A stretch of DNA of 64,000 bases from Chitinophagaceae bacterium UBA1931 (GCA_002337125.1 DDFJ01000004.1:1787889-1851888), one strand, 5' to 3'; numbered from the stretch's first letter, positions 34,273 to 43,662 are shown. The notes: generated by a model not told the origin, from the sequence alone. Program-made: numbers and translations.

Positions 34273-35994
34273 ATGACATTTTCAGCCAACATTCAACCTA
34301 TTGAACGGAATTTTCTACCCAAGGATTTTACCATTACCACATGGGAGCAGCTGGAACCTTATTTTCAGCAATTGCTCGACCGTTCCATTAACAGCAAAGC
34401 CGATCTTGAACAATGGCTGCACGACAGCAGTGAGCTGGAAGCGATTGTAAGCGAAGATGCCTGCTGGCGACAGGTTCGCACCACCTGCGATACAGAAAAC
34501 AAAGAACTTGAAGAAGCGTTCAACTATTTCTACATGGAGATTGCACCCAAAATGCAACCTTTTGCTGATAAGCTGAACCGTAAGCTGGTTGATTGTGCTT
34601 TTACCAAAGAACTGGATACTGATAAGTATTTTACTTACCTGCGTTCCATCAAAAAAAGCATTGAACTGTTCCGTGAAGAAAACATTCCCATTTTCGCTGA
34701 GCTGAATGTGATGCAGCAGCAGTTCGGACAGGTTGCCGGTAAGATGACGATTGAAGTAAACGGAAAGGAATACACATTGCAACAAGCCGGCAAGTTTCTG
34801 GAAAACCCTGATCGTAAGTTGAGAGAAGAAGTGTACAGGAAAGTACAAAGCCGCCGGTACGAAGACAGGGATGCATTAAATGAATTGTTCAATAAACTGG
34901 TAGAGAAGCGTAACCAGGTTGCACTCAATGCAGGCTTTGCCAATTACCGTGATTATAAGTTTAAAGAACTCGGACGTTTTGATTATACAGCACAGGATTG
35001 TTTCAACTTTCATGAAGCAGTAAAGCAACATGTGGTTCCGCTGGTGAAAATTATTTATGAAGAACAGCGCAAAGCAATTGGAGTTGATGTATTGCGTCCG
35101 TGGGATCTTGATGCTGAACCAGAAGGAATACAGCCTTTGCAACCTTTCAGCACCGGAAAAGAACTCACTGAAAAAACCATTCAGTGTTTTGAAAAGCTCA
35201 ACCCGTTTTTTGCTGATTGTTTAAAGAAGATGGAAGAACTCAAACGCTTTGATCTCGACAGCAGGAAAGGAAAAGCTCCCGGTGGTTACAACATGCCGTT
35301 GGCTGAAACAGGTGCGCCGTTTATTTTCATGAATGCAGCTGGCACCATGGATGATGTAACAACAATGGTACACGAAGGTGGTCATGCCATTCATTCATTC
35401 CTTACACACAATCTTGAATTAACAGGTTTTAAAGAATACGGTGCTGAAATTGCAGAAGTAGCCAGCATGTCGATGGAACTGTTCAGCATGGAGCATTGGG
35501 ATATTTTCTTTAAAGATGCAGATGAATTACGCCGGGCTAAATTCAAACAGTTAGAACGTGTGCTCACCATCCTTCCATGGATTGCACGTATTGATGCATT
35601 CCAGCACTGGATTTATGAACATCCCCAACATACAATTGAAGAGAGAGGAAACAAGTGGATGGAACTTGCTGCTGAATACAGCACAGGTTTAATTGATTAC
35701 AGCGGACTGGAACAATTCCGTCCGTACGAATGGCAACGTCAGCTGCATTTATTTGAAGTTCCGTTTTATTATATCGAATATGGTATCGCACAACTCGGAG
35801 CCATTGGCTTATGGATGCAGTTTAAGCAGGATCAGCAATCAGCTTTGAACAATTATATCAACGCATTAAGCCTTGGCGGAACAAAAACACTTCCACAGTT
35901 ATATGCTGCAGCGGGGCTAAAATTCGACTTTTCACCCACACATATTAAATTGTTAATGGATTTTGTTAAAACCGAAATGGATCAATTGAATTAA
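34273..35994 (+). CDS. M3 family oligoendopeptidase (PepF-like)
   Basis: This is a cytoplasmic zinc metallopeptidase of 573 residues. The zinc motif HEGGH lies in TTMVHEGGHAIHSFL near residue 368, with the third ligand Glu in EIAEVASMSMELF about 25 residues on. Other family marks are RRYEDRDALNELFNKLVEKRNQ-type helices (PepF N-terminal region), KFKELGRFDYT, PGGYNMPLAETGAPFIFMN and the late YYIEYGIAQLGAIGLW. Relatives degrade peptides of about 7-17 residues. Length fits the PepF/M3B group. A terminator closes the unit. Confidence 0.93.
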   Translation: MTFSANIQPIERNFLPKDFTITTWEQLEPYFQQLLDRSINSKADLEQWLHDSSELEAIVSEDACWRQVRTTCDTENKELEEAFNYFYMEIAPKMQPFADKLNRKLVDCAFTKELDTDKYFTYLRSIKKSIELFREENIPIFAELNVMQQQFGQVAGKMTIEVNGKEYTLQQAGKFLENPDRKLREEVYRKVQSRRYEDRDALNELFNKLVEKRNQVALNAGFANYRDYKFKELGRFDYTAQDCFNFHEAVKQHVVPLVKIIYEEQRKAIGVDVLRPWDLDAEPEGIQPLQPFSTGKELTEKTIQCFEKLNPFFADCLKKMEELKRFDLDSRKGKAPGGYNMPLAETGAPFIFMNAAGTMDDVTTMVHEGGHAIHSFLTHNLELTGFKEYGAEIAEVASMSMELFSMEHWDIFFKDADELRRAKFKQLERVLTILPWIARIDAFQHWIYEHPQHTIEERGNKWMELAAEYSTGLIDYSGLEQFRPYEWQRQLHLFEVPFYYIEYGIAQLGAIGLWMQFKQDQQSALNNYINALSLGGTKTLPQLYAAAGLKFDFSPTHIKLLMDFVKTEMDQLN

Positions 35995-36030
35995 TCAGTA
36001 TATTGGCTTTGCTAAATCAGAACCTTAATC

Positions 36031-36063
36031 ATGCTCTGCTGTTTCTACGGCAGGGCATTTTTT
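36031..36063 (+). terminator. Terminator of the M3 peptidase gene
   Basis: ATGCTCTGC and GCAGGGCAT pair (with G-T wobble) around a 10-base loop and are followed by six T. The remaining 36064-36307 shows no gene or structure that I can name. Confidence 0.7.
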
Positions 36064-36307
36064 ATTGTCTGAACCATGATTTGCAGGATTTCTCAGATGC
36101 GCCTGATTTAAAATTTCACTTGTACTTTTTTGCTACAATAAGTTAGCCGGGAAGTAGATAAGACGGTGAGAAAAAAAATTACGTAAAGGAGAATAGTTCG
36201 CAGATAATAGGAAAACAGCCGGTAAGGAAACCCAATTGCATACAAGAAACTTCAAACTTTAAACTGAGTCTTTCTCAGTGCTCTCAGTATCTCTGTGGTA
36301 AAATAAC

Positions 36308-36727
36308 TTATTTACAGTCCTGGCAAATGCCATTCACCACCATATTACTTTGATGTGGAACAAATCCTCCCGGCAGTTTTACTTCGGGCACATGCACATC
36401 TTCGAGGCAAATGGTTTTACCACATTTGTCACAAATAAAGTGCACATGGTTATCGTGATGATGACCTTCAGCACAATGATCTTTGCACAAAGCGTATTTG
36501 ATTGAATTATCGGCAGTGGGAATGGTGTGTATTAATCCTTTTTCTTCAAACGTCTGAAGCGTACGGTAAATGGTGACACGATCAATCTTATCGCTTGCTT
36601 TCTTTTCAATATCAGCATGTGCAAGTGCACCCGGTGCGTTACAAAACAGTTCCAGTATCTGCAACCGGCTGTCGGTAACACTCATATGATTTTTCTTCAG
36701 CAATTCACGCATCATATCTGTACTCAT
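36308..36727 (-). CDS. Fur-family metal-responsive repressor (Zur-like possible)
   Basis: This is a 139-residue winged-helix regulator of the Fur superfamily. The DNA-binding domain covers residues 1-85 (LQILELFCNAPGALAHADIE, ISK-type recognition region DRVTIYRTLQTFEEKGLIH). The dimer/sensor domain has the His-rich CAEGHHHDNHVHFICDKCGKTICLED and a closing CQDC, giving two CxxC pairs for structural zinc. Which metal it senses cannot be read with certainty. It follows the SCO gene after 7 bases on the same strand. A palindrome upstream of that operon and of the merC-type gene is the likely operator. Confidence 0.9.
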   Translation of the reverse strand: MSTDMMRELLKKNHMSVTDSRLQILELFCNAPGALAHADIEKKASDKIDRVTIYRTLQTFEEKGLIHTIPTADNSIKYALCKDHCAEGHHHDNHVHFICDKCGKTICLEDVHVPEVKLPGGFVPHQSNMVVNGICQDCK

Positions 36728-36734
36728 ATCCTGC

Positions 36735-37391
36735 TCAGTTTGGATTGTTCTGGAATATTCCGTTTACAAACCTTGGACCGTTGTAACGTTCTTTCAGCAA
36801 CAGTTCAATATCATCATTCAGCTTGGCCAGTTCTTTTTTATTCAGTCCGTCGTAAATGCCACGCACTTTACCTGCTTTATCAACTAACGCAAATAACTGC
36901 GTATGTACAAACTGTTCGTTAATGGGCAAGCCTGCATTGTTGAGATCATCAAGGTTATAACTTTTTCGTGCTGCTTCGTATAATTTTTCCTTGCTGCCGG
37001 TTAAAAACATCCATTTTTTCGGATCAGCTTTTAAAGAATCGGCATATACTTTCATACGACCAACCGAATCTCTTTCCGGATCTACTGAATGACTCAGGAT
37101 TACAAAATCTTCTTCATGTGCAAACTTCTCAGCAATCTTCACCATATTGGTATTCATCTTTGGGCAAATACCTTTGCAGGTGGTGAAGAAAAATTCCACC
37201 ACATTCACTTTCCCTTCCACATCCCTGTTCGTAATTGTATCGCCGAGTTGGTTTACAAAAGCAAAGTCTTTTACTTCATTGATTACCGGCAGTTTTTTAC
37301 GCCACATATCGGTACCCCAGAACAGCATCAGGTAAAAAGCCACCAGCAAAAGGCCAAAGAAACCCAGGTAAAAAGCAAATTTTTTCGACAT
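36735..37391 (-). CDS. SCO1/SenC family copper chaperone-like protein
   Basis: This is a 218-residue membrane-anchored thioredoxin-fold protein. One N-terminal helix (FAFYLGFFGLLLVAFYLMLF) anchors it to the cytoplasmic membrane. The CxxxC motif is in TTCKGICPKMNTNM near residue 80, and the copper-ligand His is in VHTQLFALVDKAGKVRGIYDG near residue 165. Sco proteins deliver copper to, or reduce the CuA site of, cytochrome c oxidase. It is the first gene of a two-gene operon with a Fur-family repressor, so it may be metal controlled. Confidence 0.92.
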   Translation of the reverse strand: MSKKFAFYLGFFGLLLVAFYLMLFWGTDMWRKKLPVINEVKDFAFVNQLGDTITNRDVEGKVNVVEFFFTTCKGICPKMNTNMVKIAEKFAHEEDFVILSHSVDPERDSVGRMKVYADSLKADPKKWMFLTGSKEKLYEAARKSYNLDDLNNAGLPINEQFVHTQLFALVDKAGKVRGIYDGLNKKELAKLNDDIELLLKERYNGPRFVNGIFQNNPN

Positions 37392-37408
37392 CGTTTAAAA
37401 ATGAAAGG

Positions 37409-37416
37409 CAAAGGTA
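37409..37416 (-). promoter_or_regulatory. -7 element of the SCO/Fur operon
   Basis: On the minus strand this reads TACCTTTG, a full match to the Bacteroidota -7 consensus, 18 bases before the SCO start. The shared palindrome lies 37 bases upstream of it. Confidence 0.55.
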
Positions 37417-37452
37417 CGAAGCCTGATGCAGGCAAAAACAGTTTGAAATAAT

Positions 37453-37473
37453 ATTTGCAACAATATTGCAAAT
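37453..37473. promoter_or_regulatory. Fur/Zur-type operator between SCO and MerC genes
   Basis: ATTTGCAA-CAATA-TTGCAAAT is an 8-bp inverted repeat with a 5-base centre. Its left arm supplies the -33 TTTG (37454-37457) of the MerC-gene promoter. A third TTTGCA half-site lies at 37481-37486. Bound repressor would block that promoter. Confidence 0.7.
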
Positions 37474-37484
37474 ATGTATATTTG
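37454..37484 (+). promoter_or_regulatory. Promoter of the MerC-type gene
   Basis: TTTG (37454-37457), a 19-base spacer and TATATTTG (37477-37484) make a full Bacteroidota promoter, 7 bases before the ATG at 37492. Confidence 0.65.
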
Positions 37485-37491
37485 CACCCTT

Positions 37492-37902
37492 ATGAATTTT
37501 CGGATTAACTGGGAGGCGTTAGGAATTGGGGCATCGATAGCCTGTGCTATTCACTGTGCTGTGGTACCGTTATTTATCAGCACACTACCTTTATTTGGAG
37601 TGAACATGGTGCACAATATGGCCATTGAAGTTTTATTGCTTGGTTCTGCATTCCTGATTGGTTTTGCTACTTTACGAACCGGTTATAAAAAGCATACCCG
37701 TACGCTGCCCATTGTGCTTTTCAGCGCAGGAATGCTGCTGTTTACCGTTAACCAGTTTATAATTTTCCCTTATTCATCTTTTGTATTTGTTATACCTGCA
37801 GCTGCACTGGTAGTTGCCGCACACATTTTTAATCACCGCTTTATCAGGGAAGCAGGTGCATGCGCAGTTGACGGAGCCTGCGATGATAATCACCAGCATT
37901 AA
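37492..37902 (+). CDS. MerC domain membrane protein
   Basis: This is a 136-residue membrane protein of the MerC family with four predicted helices. The start at 37492 sits 7 bases after the promoter; an ATG at 37474 lies inside the operator. The first helix carries the metal-binding type motif CAIHCAVVPL (two Cys). The C-terminal tail HIFNHRFIREAGACAVDGAC, then DDNHQH, adds two Cys and several His as another likely metal site. MerC proteins were first known as mercury importers. In Bacteroidota such genes are often next to Fur/Zur regulators, so zinc or another metal is a better guess here. Confidence 0.85.
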   Translation: MNFRINWEALGIGASIACAIHCAVVPLFISTLPLFGVNMVHNMAIEVLLLGSAFLIGFATLRTGYKKHTRTLPIVLFSAGMLLFTVNQFIIFPYSSFVFVIPAAALVVAAHIFNHRFIREAGACAVDGACDDNHQH

Positions 37903-38402
37903 TCGGCTTTAATAAACACTTCTTCTTCTTTGTCGAAGAAAAACGAATGCTTCATATTGTCTTTGATAAATGCTTTCAACTCTGCTGAGGTTTGAAATTT
38001 TTCATCAATGTTTTCAGTTAACGGACTCAATGTAATTTTTGTACCGCTGTTATTGATTTCAAGTTTATAGAGATAATATTTAAGTGTACTGTTATCTCCT
38101 GTTTTTTCATACAGGTTGAGAAACTTTACACCATCAACCTCTGATAAGAATGCTTCATATTCTTCGGGAGTATCTTCGGCTTTCGCATTCTTTTTTGTTT
38201 TGATGATGGATAGAATAAAATCATCCTTGCGCTTGATTTTATAAAACTCATCGCCTGAGCTTTTCGGTTCCCAGTTGCCTAATATGGTTGCAGGATATTT
38301 TACAGATGCAGAAGTATCGATAGCAACTTCTGATTCGTAAGGACAACCGGTTAAAATAAACGAGAAGCAGATGATTGCGGCGATAAAAAGAAAGCGTTTC
38401 AT
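37899..38402 (-). CDS. Lipoprotein of unknown function
   Basis: No named family is recognised. The 167 residues start with a lipoprotein signal (MKRFLFIAAIICFSFILTGC, lipobox Cys at residue 20). The mature part has the pattern ILGNWEPKSSGDEFYKIKRKDDF, resembling small lipocalin-like or DUF-type barrels, then EEYEAFLSEVDGVKFLNLYE. It converges with the MerC-type gene and overlaps its 3' end by four bases, so no terminator separates the two. Envelope location is inferred from the signal. Confidence 0.75.
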   Translation of the reverse strand: MKRFLFIAAIICFSFILTGCPYESEVAIDTSASVKYPATILGNWEPKSSGDEFYKIKRKDDFILSIIKTKKNAKAEDTPEEYEAFLSEVDGVKFLNLYEKTGDNSTLKYYLYKLEINNSGTKITLSPLTENIDEKFQTSAELKAFIKDNMKHSFFFDKEEEVFIKAD

Positions 38403-38567
38403 TGTATTCAGTTTTTGGTTAACGACAGATCATTTCTGTTGCAGAATTGACCGGAACATGCTTGCTGAAGAAAAACAGTTCAACTGATCTGCCTGGTATT
38501 AGTTCCTTAAAAATACTTCTTACTTATCTGAACAGTCAATGACAGGCATCATTTAACAAAATAAAAA

Positions 38568-38595
38568 GGCCCTTCCCGTTGAAACGGAAAAGGCC
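38568..38595 (-). terminator. recA terminator
   Basis: GGCCTTTTCCGT and ACGGGAAGGGCC pair on the minus strand and are followed by TTTTT (plus 38563-38567), 26 bases after the recA stop. Confidence 0.85.
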
Positions 38596-38621
38596 ATGAT
38601 ACTTACAAACAAACCCGAAGT

Positions 38622-39695
38622 TTACGAAGCCGCAGCCCCGTTTTGAATTTCTTTTATCTTTTCACGGATTTTACTTTCAATTTCATTCGCCATTTCAGGA
38701 TTATCAATCAGCAGTTGTTTTACTGAATCTCTTCCCTGGCCTAATTTATCGCCATTGTAGCTGTACCAGCTACCACTTTTCTGAATAATTGCCAGCTCAA
38801 CACCCATATCAATAATTTCACCTGTTTTGCTGATACCTTCACCAAAGATGATATCAAACTCAGCAGCTTTGAACGGAGGAGCCACTTTGTTCTTTACCAC
38901 TTTTACTTTTACACGGTTACCAACTGCTTCATCACCATCTTTGATCTGGCTCATACGACGGATATCCAAACGAACTGATGCATAGAATTTGAGCGCATTA
39001 CCACCGGTTGTGGTTTCAGGATTACCAAACATTACCCCGATTTTTTCACGCAGCTGGTTGATGAAAATGCAGATGGTATTTGTTTTGGAAATCGTTGCTG
39101 TGAGTTTTCTTAAAGCCTGGCTCATAAGCCTTGCCTGCAAGCCCATTTTGCTGTCGCCCATTTCACCTTCCAGTTCACCTTTGGGAACCAGTGCTGCAAC
39201 AGAGTCAATCACCACAACATCCAGCGCACCGGAAAGAATTAAACGATCGGCAATTTCCAAAGCCTGTTCGCCATAGTCGGGTTGTGAAATCAAAAGATTA
39301 TCTACATCCACACCCAATTTTTGTGCATAGGAACTGTCAAACGCATGTTCCGCATCGATAATAGCGCAGATGCCGCCTTTCTTTTGTGCTTCAGCAATAA
39401 TATGTGTGGCAATGGTTGTTTTACCACTGCTTTCAGGTCCGTAAATCTCAACGATTCTTCCTTTGGGCACACCGCCAACTCCAAGGGCCACATCAAGACC
39501 AATTGAACCGGTTGATACCACTTCCAGTTCGTGTACGCCCTTTTCATTCATCATCATCACACTGCCTTTCCCAAAGTCTTTATCAATCTTGTCAATGGTA
39601 AGCTTTAATGCTTTCAGTTTTTCAACATTCTCTTTGCTGATTTCCTTGCTCATTTTTTCCTTTTTTGGTTTCTCCAAAATTAAAGCCTCTTCCAT
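38622..39695 (-). CDS. recA: Recombinase A
   Basis: RecA forms the filament that pairs homologous DNA and drives repair. The 357 residues fit the family. The Walker A motif is GPESSGKTTIATH near residue 80, Walker B is LDVVVIDSVAALVPKGELEG, loop L1 is EGEMGDSKMGLQARLMSQALRK and L2 is NQLREKIGVMFGNPETTTGG. The C-terminal domain ends at about residue 350 without the long acidic tail of E. coli. The first 14 residues (to a second Met at position 15, 39653) are Glu/Lys rich and either start is possible. An inverted repeat lies 35 bases upstream. Confidence 0.97.
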   Translation of the reverse strand: MEEALILEKPKKEKMSKEISKENVEKLKALKLTIDKIDKDFGKGSVMMMNEKGVHELEVVSTGSIGLDVALGVGGVPKGRIVEIYGPESSGKTTIATHIIAEAQKKGGICAIIDAEHAFDSSYAQKLGVDVDNLLISQPDYGEQALEIADRLILSGALDVVVIDSVAALVPKGELEGEMGDSKMGLQARLMSQALRKLTATISKTNTICIFINQLREKIGVMFGNPETTTGGNALKFYASVRLDIRRMSQIKDGDEAVGNRVKVKVVKNKVAPPFKAAEFDIIFGEGISKTGEIIDMGVELAIIQKSGSWYSYNGDKLGQGRDSVKQLLIDNPEMANEIESKIREKIKEIQNGAAAS

Positions 39696-39729
39696 AACGG
39701 GTTTGTTTTGTTTGTTAACACTAATTTAT

Positions 39730-39748
39730 TTAGCAATATTAATGCTAA
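39730..39748. promoter_or_regulatory. Inverted repeat upstream of recA
   Basis: TTAGCA-N7-TGCTAA is a symmetric repeat 35-53 bases upstream of the recA start, and a third TTAGCA occurs at 39770-39775. It may be a damage-response operator or only AT-rich promoter DNA. Confidence 0.4.
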
Positions 39749-39899
39749 TAATTTTAGATGACAAATTTTTTAGCAAAATATTTTTTTGGGGTTGCCATAC
39801 ATCAGGGAAAATGCTGTTGCAAGTAAACCGCCTGTCAAAAACATTTGGGTGCAGTGCGTTGTTTTCAGACCTTGAGCATTCCTAAATCAGCATATCATA

Positions 39900-42800
39900 A
39901 TGAGACTAATTGCAGTAGCCCTTTCGGCCCTGTTGTTTTATTCAGCAACAGCCCAGGTAAAAACCGATCTTTTCAAAAACATGAAAGCACGCAACATTGG
40001 TCCCGCCGGTATGAGCGGACGTGTTGTTGCCATTGATGCCCTGTACAGTAACCCCGATGTGATTTTTGTAGGTGGTGCCAGTGCAGGTGTATGGAAAACC
40101 GATAATGGCGGCTCCAGTTGGAAACCGCTGTTTGATGATCAGCCCATTCTCAACATTGGCTCCATCAAAGTACAGCAAAGCAACCCCGATGTGATCTGGG
40201 TGGGAACAGGCGAAGGCAATCCCCGTAACTCACTCAACCTTGGTGATGGTATTTTCAAAACCCTTGATGGCGGTAAAACATGGAAACGCATGGGATTGGA
40301 AAAAACCAAAAACATTCACCGCATTATTATCGATCCCAATAATCCCAATGTTGTGTATGCAGCCGCAATCGGCAATCCCTACACTCCGCACAGCGAAAGA
40401 GGTGTTTACAAAACAACCGATGGTGGTGCAACATGGGAAAAAGTATTATACACCAACGATACCAGCGGCTGCGGCGAACTGGTAATGGATCCATCGAACC
40501 CCAATAAACTTATTGCCAACATGTGGCAGCACCAGCGCAAACCCTGGAATTTCAACAGCGGTGGACCGGGCAGTGGTTTATACATTACAGTTGATGCCGG
40601 TAAAACATGGAAAAAGCTGGGCAAGGAAGATGGTATCCCCGATGGTAATCTCGGCCGTATTGGTCTTGCGTTTGCAGCAAGTCAGCCATCAAGAGTGTAT
40701 GCAAAAATTGAGGCTACCAAAAATGGTTTTTATAAAAGTGATGATGGCGGTTTTACATGGACGTTAGTCAACAGTGATCCTGCACAGGTTACCGACCGTC
40801 CATTCTACTTCCAGGAAATTTATGTTGATTCAAAAAATGAAAACCGCATTTACGATATCCATTCAACTGTAACATTCAGTGAAGATGGTGGTAAATCATT
40901 TTCTACATTAATTCCTTACAGTGGTATTCACCCCGATCATCATGCATGGTGGATTCATCCAACCAATCCCAATATCATCATTGAAGGAAATGATGGTGGT
41001 ATCGGCATCAGTAAAGACCGTGGTAAATCGTGGCGCTTTGATGAGCAATTACCATTCGGACAGTTTTATCATATCAACACCGATAATGAAATTCCGTACA
41101 ACGTTATGGGTGGTATGCAGGATAACGGCAGCTGGCGTGGACCGGCTTATATGTGGACAGAAGCTGGCATCCGCAATCCTTACTGGGAAAGCCTTTGGGG
41201 TGGTGATGGTTTTGATGTGGCTCCCGATCCTGAAGACAGCAAGTGGGTATATGCTATGAGCCAGGGCGGTTCCGTTGGACGTTACAATGTTACAACCGGT
41301 CAGCAGGAATTTATTCGTCCGCCTGCTCCCGATCCAAAAACCAAAATGCGTTTTAACTGGAACAGTGCCATTGCGCTTGATCCCAACGATCCTAAAACAG
41401 TTTACTTCGGCAGCCAGTTCCTGAACAAGAGTACAGATAAAGGAACCAGCTGGCAAATCATCTCTCCCGATTTAACCACCAATAATCCTGAACAGCAAAA
41501 AGAAGAAACAGGTGGTTTAACACTTGATATTACCGGTGCTGAAAACTATAACACCATCATGGCTATTGCACCATCGGCTAAAAACAAAGATGTAATCTGG
41601 GTTGGTACCGATGATGGTAATGTACAGCTTACAAAAGATGGCGGTAAAACATGGACCAACTTCCGTGGTAAAATTCCGGGAATGAATGTGGGTGCATGGA
41701 TTACACAAATACAGGCCAGCCGTTACAACGAAGCGGAGGCATTTGTTGTAAGCAACGATTACCGCCGTGGTGATTTTGGCACTACTGTTTTCCGTACAAA
41801 AGACTTTGGTAAAACATGGGAAAATATTGCAGCCAATAAAGGCATCAGGGGTTATGCATTGTGTACAATCCAGGATCCTCTTCAGCCAAACTTAATCTTC
41901 ATTGGTGCAGAACATGGTCTTTGGGTAAGTTATGATAATGCAAAAACATTTTCACAATGGACAAATGGTTTCCCATCTGTTTCAACATTTGATTTAACCA
42001 TACAGGAACGTGAAGCTGATTTGGTGATTGCCACATTTGGCCGTGCATTGTGGGTATTGGATGATATCCGTCCGCTGAGAGCTTTTGCTGCAGCTAACGG
42101 TGCCCTGCCTTCGAAAAGAATCAGTGTGTTTGAAGCACCTGTTGCATACCAGGCTTCGTTTAAAAATGCACCCGGTTACGAATGGAGTACTTGGGGTTTG
42201 TATGAAGGTGAAAACAGGAACAGGGGAGCAATGATTTCCTACTTTGTAAAACCGGTTGATGCCAAAGACACCGCTGCAACAAAACAAAAAAGCGACAGTG
42301 TGTGGTTTAAAGTTTTTGATGAGCAGAACAAACAGATCAGGAGTTATAAACTAAAAGCCGATACCGGCTTTAACCGCACATGGTGGGGATTTGAAACAAA
42401 GGGCAACCGTCGTCCCGGATCACCTAAACCAAGACCCGGTGCACCTGAACCATATGGCGGCATGCAGGTATTTCCCGGCACTTACAAAGTGGTGATTTCA
42501 ATGGGTAAGGACAGCGATTCAACCATGCTGACTGTTAAACCCGATCCACGCATTGAAACAAAGAAAGAAGTGTATGATGCGAAAAAGAAAATGATGGAAC
42601 GTTTACAGGTAAGCAGCGATAAGCTAACGGAAGCGGTTGACCGTATCACTGAAGCCGAAGAAACCATCGCAAAAATTGAAGCATCACTGCGTGGTGTGGA
42701 AGGAAAAGAAGCCGACAGCTTACGCAAGGCAAGTGCAAACATGAAAAATGAAATCAAAAAAATAAGGGAAAGCCTTTTCGGCCGCAACGCAACCGACAGG

Positions 42801-43046
42801 CAGGGCATTACCCGCTATGCTGATATTACCACAACAACGATCCTGCAAAATGCGAGCTCGGATATTACAGGTAAGATTGCAGCACCTACTGCACAAACAG
42901 AACGACTTGTAACAGAAGCTGAAAATGCAGTAAAAGAATCACTCAAAAAAATCAACGAATTTTTCGATGGTAAATGGAAAGAGTACAGGAAGCTTGCAGA
43001 GGCTACTCCTGTAAAACTTTTCAAAGATTACAAGCCCATCGATTAA
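39900..43046 (+). CDS. VPS10/BNR-repeat propeller protein (sortilin-like, secreted)
   Basis: This is a 1048-residue exported protein. The signal peptide is MRLIAVALSALLFYSATAQ. Residues about 25-740 form two beta-propellers built from BNR/Asp-box blades with the pattern SxDGGxTW: TDNGGSSWKPLF, LDGGKTWKRM, TDGGATWEKV, VDAGKTWKKL, DGGFTWTLV, KDGGKTWTNF and DFGKTWENI. Residues about 790-860 are a beta linker. Residues about 880-1040 contain helices of coiled-coil type (MERLQVSSDKLTEAVDRITEA). Bacteroidota annotate this family as glycosyl hydrolase or sortilin-like, but no sialidase catalytic set was identified. Ligand unknown. Confidence 0.88.
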   Translation: MRLIAVALSALLFYSATAQVKTDLFKNMKARNIGPAGMSGRVVAIDALYSNPDVIFVGGASAGVWKTDNGGSSWKPLFDDQPILNIGSIKVQQSNPDVIWVGTGEGNPRNSLNLGDGIFKTLDGGKTWKRMGLEKTKNIHRIIIDPNNPNVVYAAAIGNPYTPHSERGVYKTTDGGATWEKVLYTNDTSGCGELVMDPSNPNKLIANMWQHQRKPWNFNSGGPGSGLYITVDAGKTWKKLGKEDGIPDGNLGRIGLAFAASQPSRVYAKIEATKNGFYKSDDGGFTWTLVNSDPAQVTDRPFYFQEIYVDSKNENRIYDIHSTVTFSEDGGKSFSTLIPYSGIHPDHHAWWIHPTNPNIIIEGNDGGIGISKDRGKSWRFDEQLPFGQFYHINTDNEIPYNVMGGMQDNGSWRGPAYMWTEAGIRNPYWESLWGGDGFDVAPDPEDSKWVYAMSQGGSVGRYNVTTGQQEFIRPPAPDPKTKMRFNWNSAIALDPNDPKTVYFGSQFLNKSTDKGTSWQIISPDLTTNNPEQQKEETGGLTLDITGAENYNTIMAIAPSAKNKDVIWVGTDDGNVQLTKDGGKTWTNFRGKIPGMNVGAWITQIQASRYNEAEAFVVSNDYRRGDFGTTVFRTKDFGKTWENIAANKGIRGYALCTIQDPLQPNLIFIGAEHGLWVSYDNAKTFSQWTNGFPSVSTFDLTIQEREADLVIATFGRALWVLDDIRPLRAFAAANGALPSKRISVFEAPVAYQASFKNAPGYEWSTWGLYEGENRNRGAMISYFVKPVDAKDTAATKQKSDSVWFKVFDEQNKQIRSYKLKADTGFNRTWWGFETKGNRRPGSPKPRPGAPEPYGGMQVFPGTYKVVISMGKDSDSTMLTVKPDPRIETKKEVYDAKKKMMERLQVSSDKLTEAVDRITEAEETIAKIEASLRGVEGKEADSLRKASANMKNEIKKIRESLFGRNATDRQGITRYADITTTTILQNASSDITGKIAAPTAQTERLVTEAENAVKESLKKINEFFDGKWKEYRKLAEATPVKLFKDYKPID

Positions 43047-43070
43047 TAGTGCAATCTGTAAAAAAAGCAA

Positions 43071-43099
43071 AACCACGGCTGTATAGCCGTGGTTTTTTA
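43071..43099 (+). terminator. Terminator of the propeller gene
   Basis: The stem AACCACGGCT/AGCCGTGGTT with loop GTAT is followed by TTTT, 24 bases after the stop. Confidence 0.88.
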
Positions 43100-43131
43100 T
43101 TGCAAATAAGTTGAGAGGAATAGAAATCGTG

Positions 43132-43662
43132 TTACGCTGTTGCTGCTTTCCGTTTCAGAATAATTGCAACAATCAACGAAACAATAATACCCACTGGCAG
43201 AATTTCCATGTAGGTCATCAGGCTGAAGAAAACCGGATTTTTATAATTCTCCCGTTGTGTATTCATTTGCTCAGTCAGTTTCTGCAGTTCAGCAGGTGAG
43301 GAACTTGCTTTTGCATGTTCAATGATCTGTTCAACATACCTGTCCATAAAGTCGGGCATCACAAAATGATAAACCAACGCCCATGTAATAACGTACATGG
43401 TTGAGGCAATCAGTGAAATGAGTACCCCGATTGTAAAAGCTTTTCCAAAACTGATGGCTCCACCGTTTTGCTGATCCCTGAAATTTTTCACCGCAACAAA
43501 AATGAGTGAGAAAGCCAGCAGCATACTCAGGTAACCTACAACCATTGAGCTCACACCTCCGCATAATTCGGGATGCCTGGACATATAAGTCATGCTGATT
43601 GCCATAATGGTTGAAACAACCAGCCCGGAAATCAAACCAAATACAAGTACATTCTTCTTCAT
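43132..43662 (-). CDS. DUF4199 membrane protein
   Basis: This is a 176-residue membrane protein from the start at 43662 (MKKNVLVFGLISGLVVSTIM); the ATG at 43719 would put charged residues before the first helix. Four helices at about 5-25, 35-58, 72-98 and 145-170 and the loop NFRDQQNGGAISFGKAFTIG are the DUF4199 hallmarks. Function unknown. The segment between helices 3 and 4 is a helical soluble loop (EQIIEHAKASSSPAELQKLTEQ). Upstream on the same strand is a membrane-anchored LuxR regulator, and the two may belong together. Confidence 0.87.
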   Translation of the reverse strand: MKKNVLVFGLISGLVVSTIMAISMTYMSRHPELCGGVSSMVVGYLSMLLAFSLIFVAVKNFRDQQNGGAISFGKAFTIGVLISLIASTMYVITWALVYHFVMPDFMDRYVEQIIEHAKASSSPAELQKLTEQMNTQRENYKNPVFFSLMTYMEILPVGIIVSLIVAIILKRKAATA

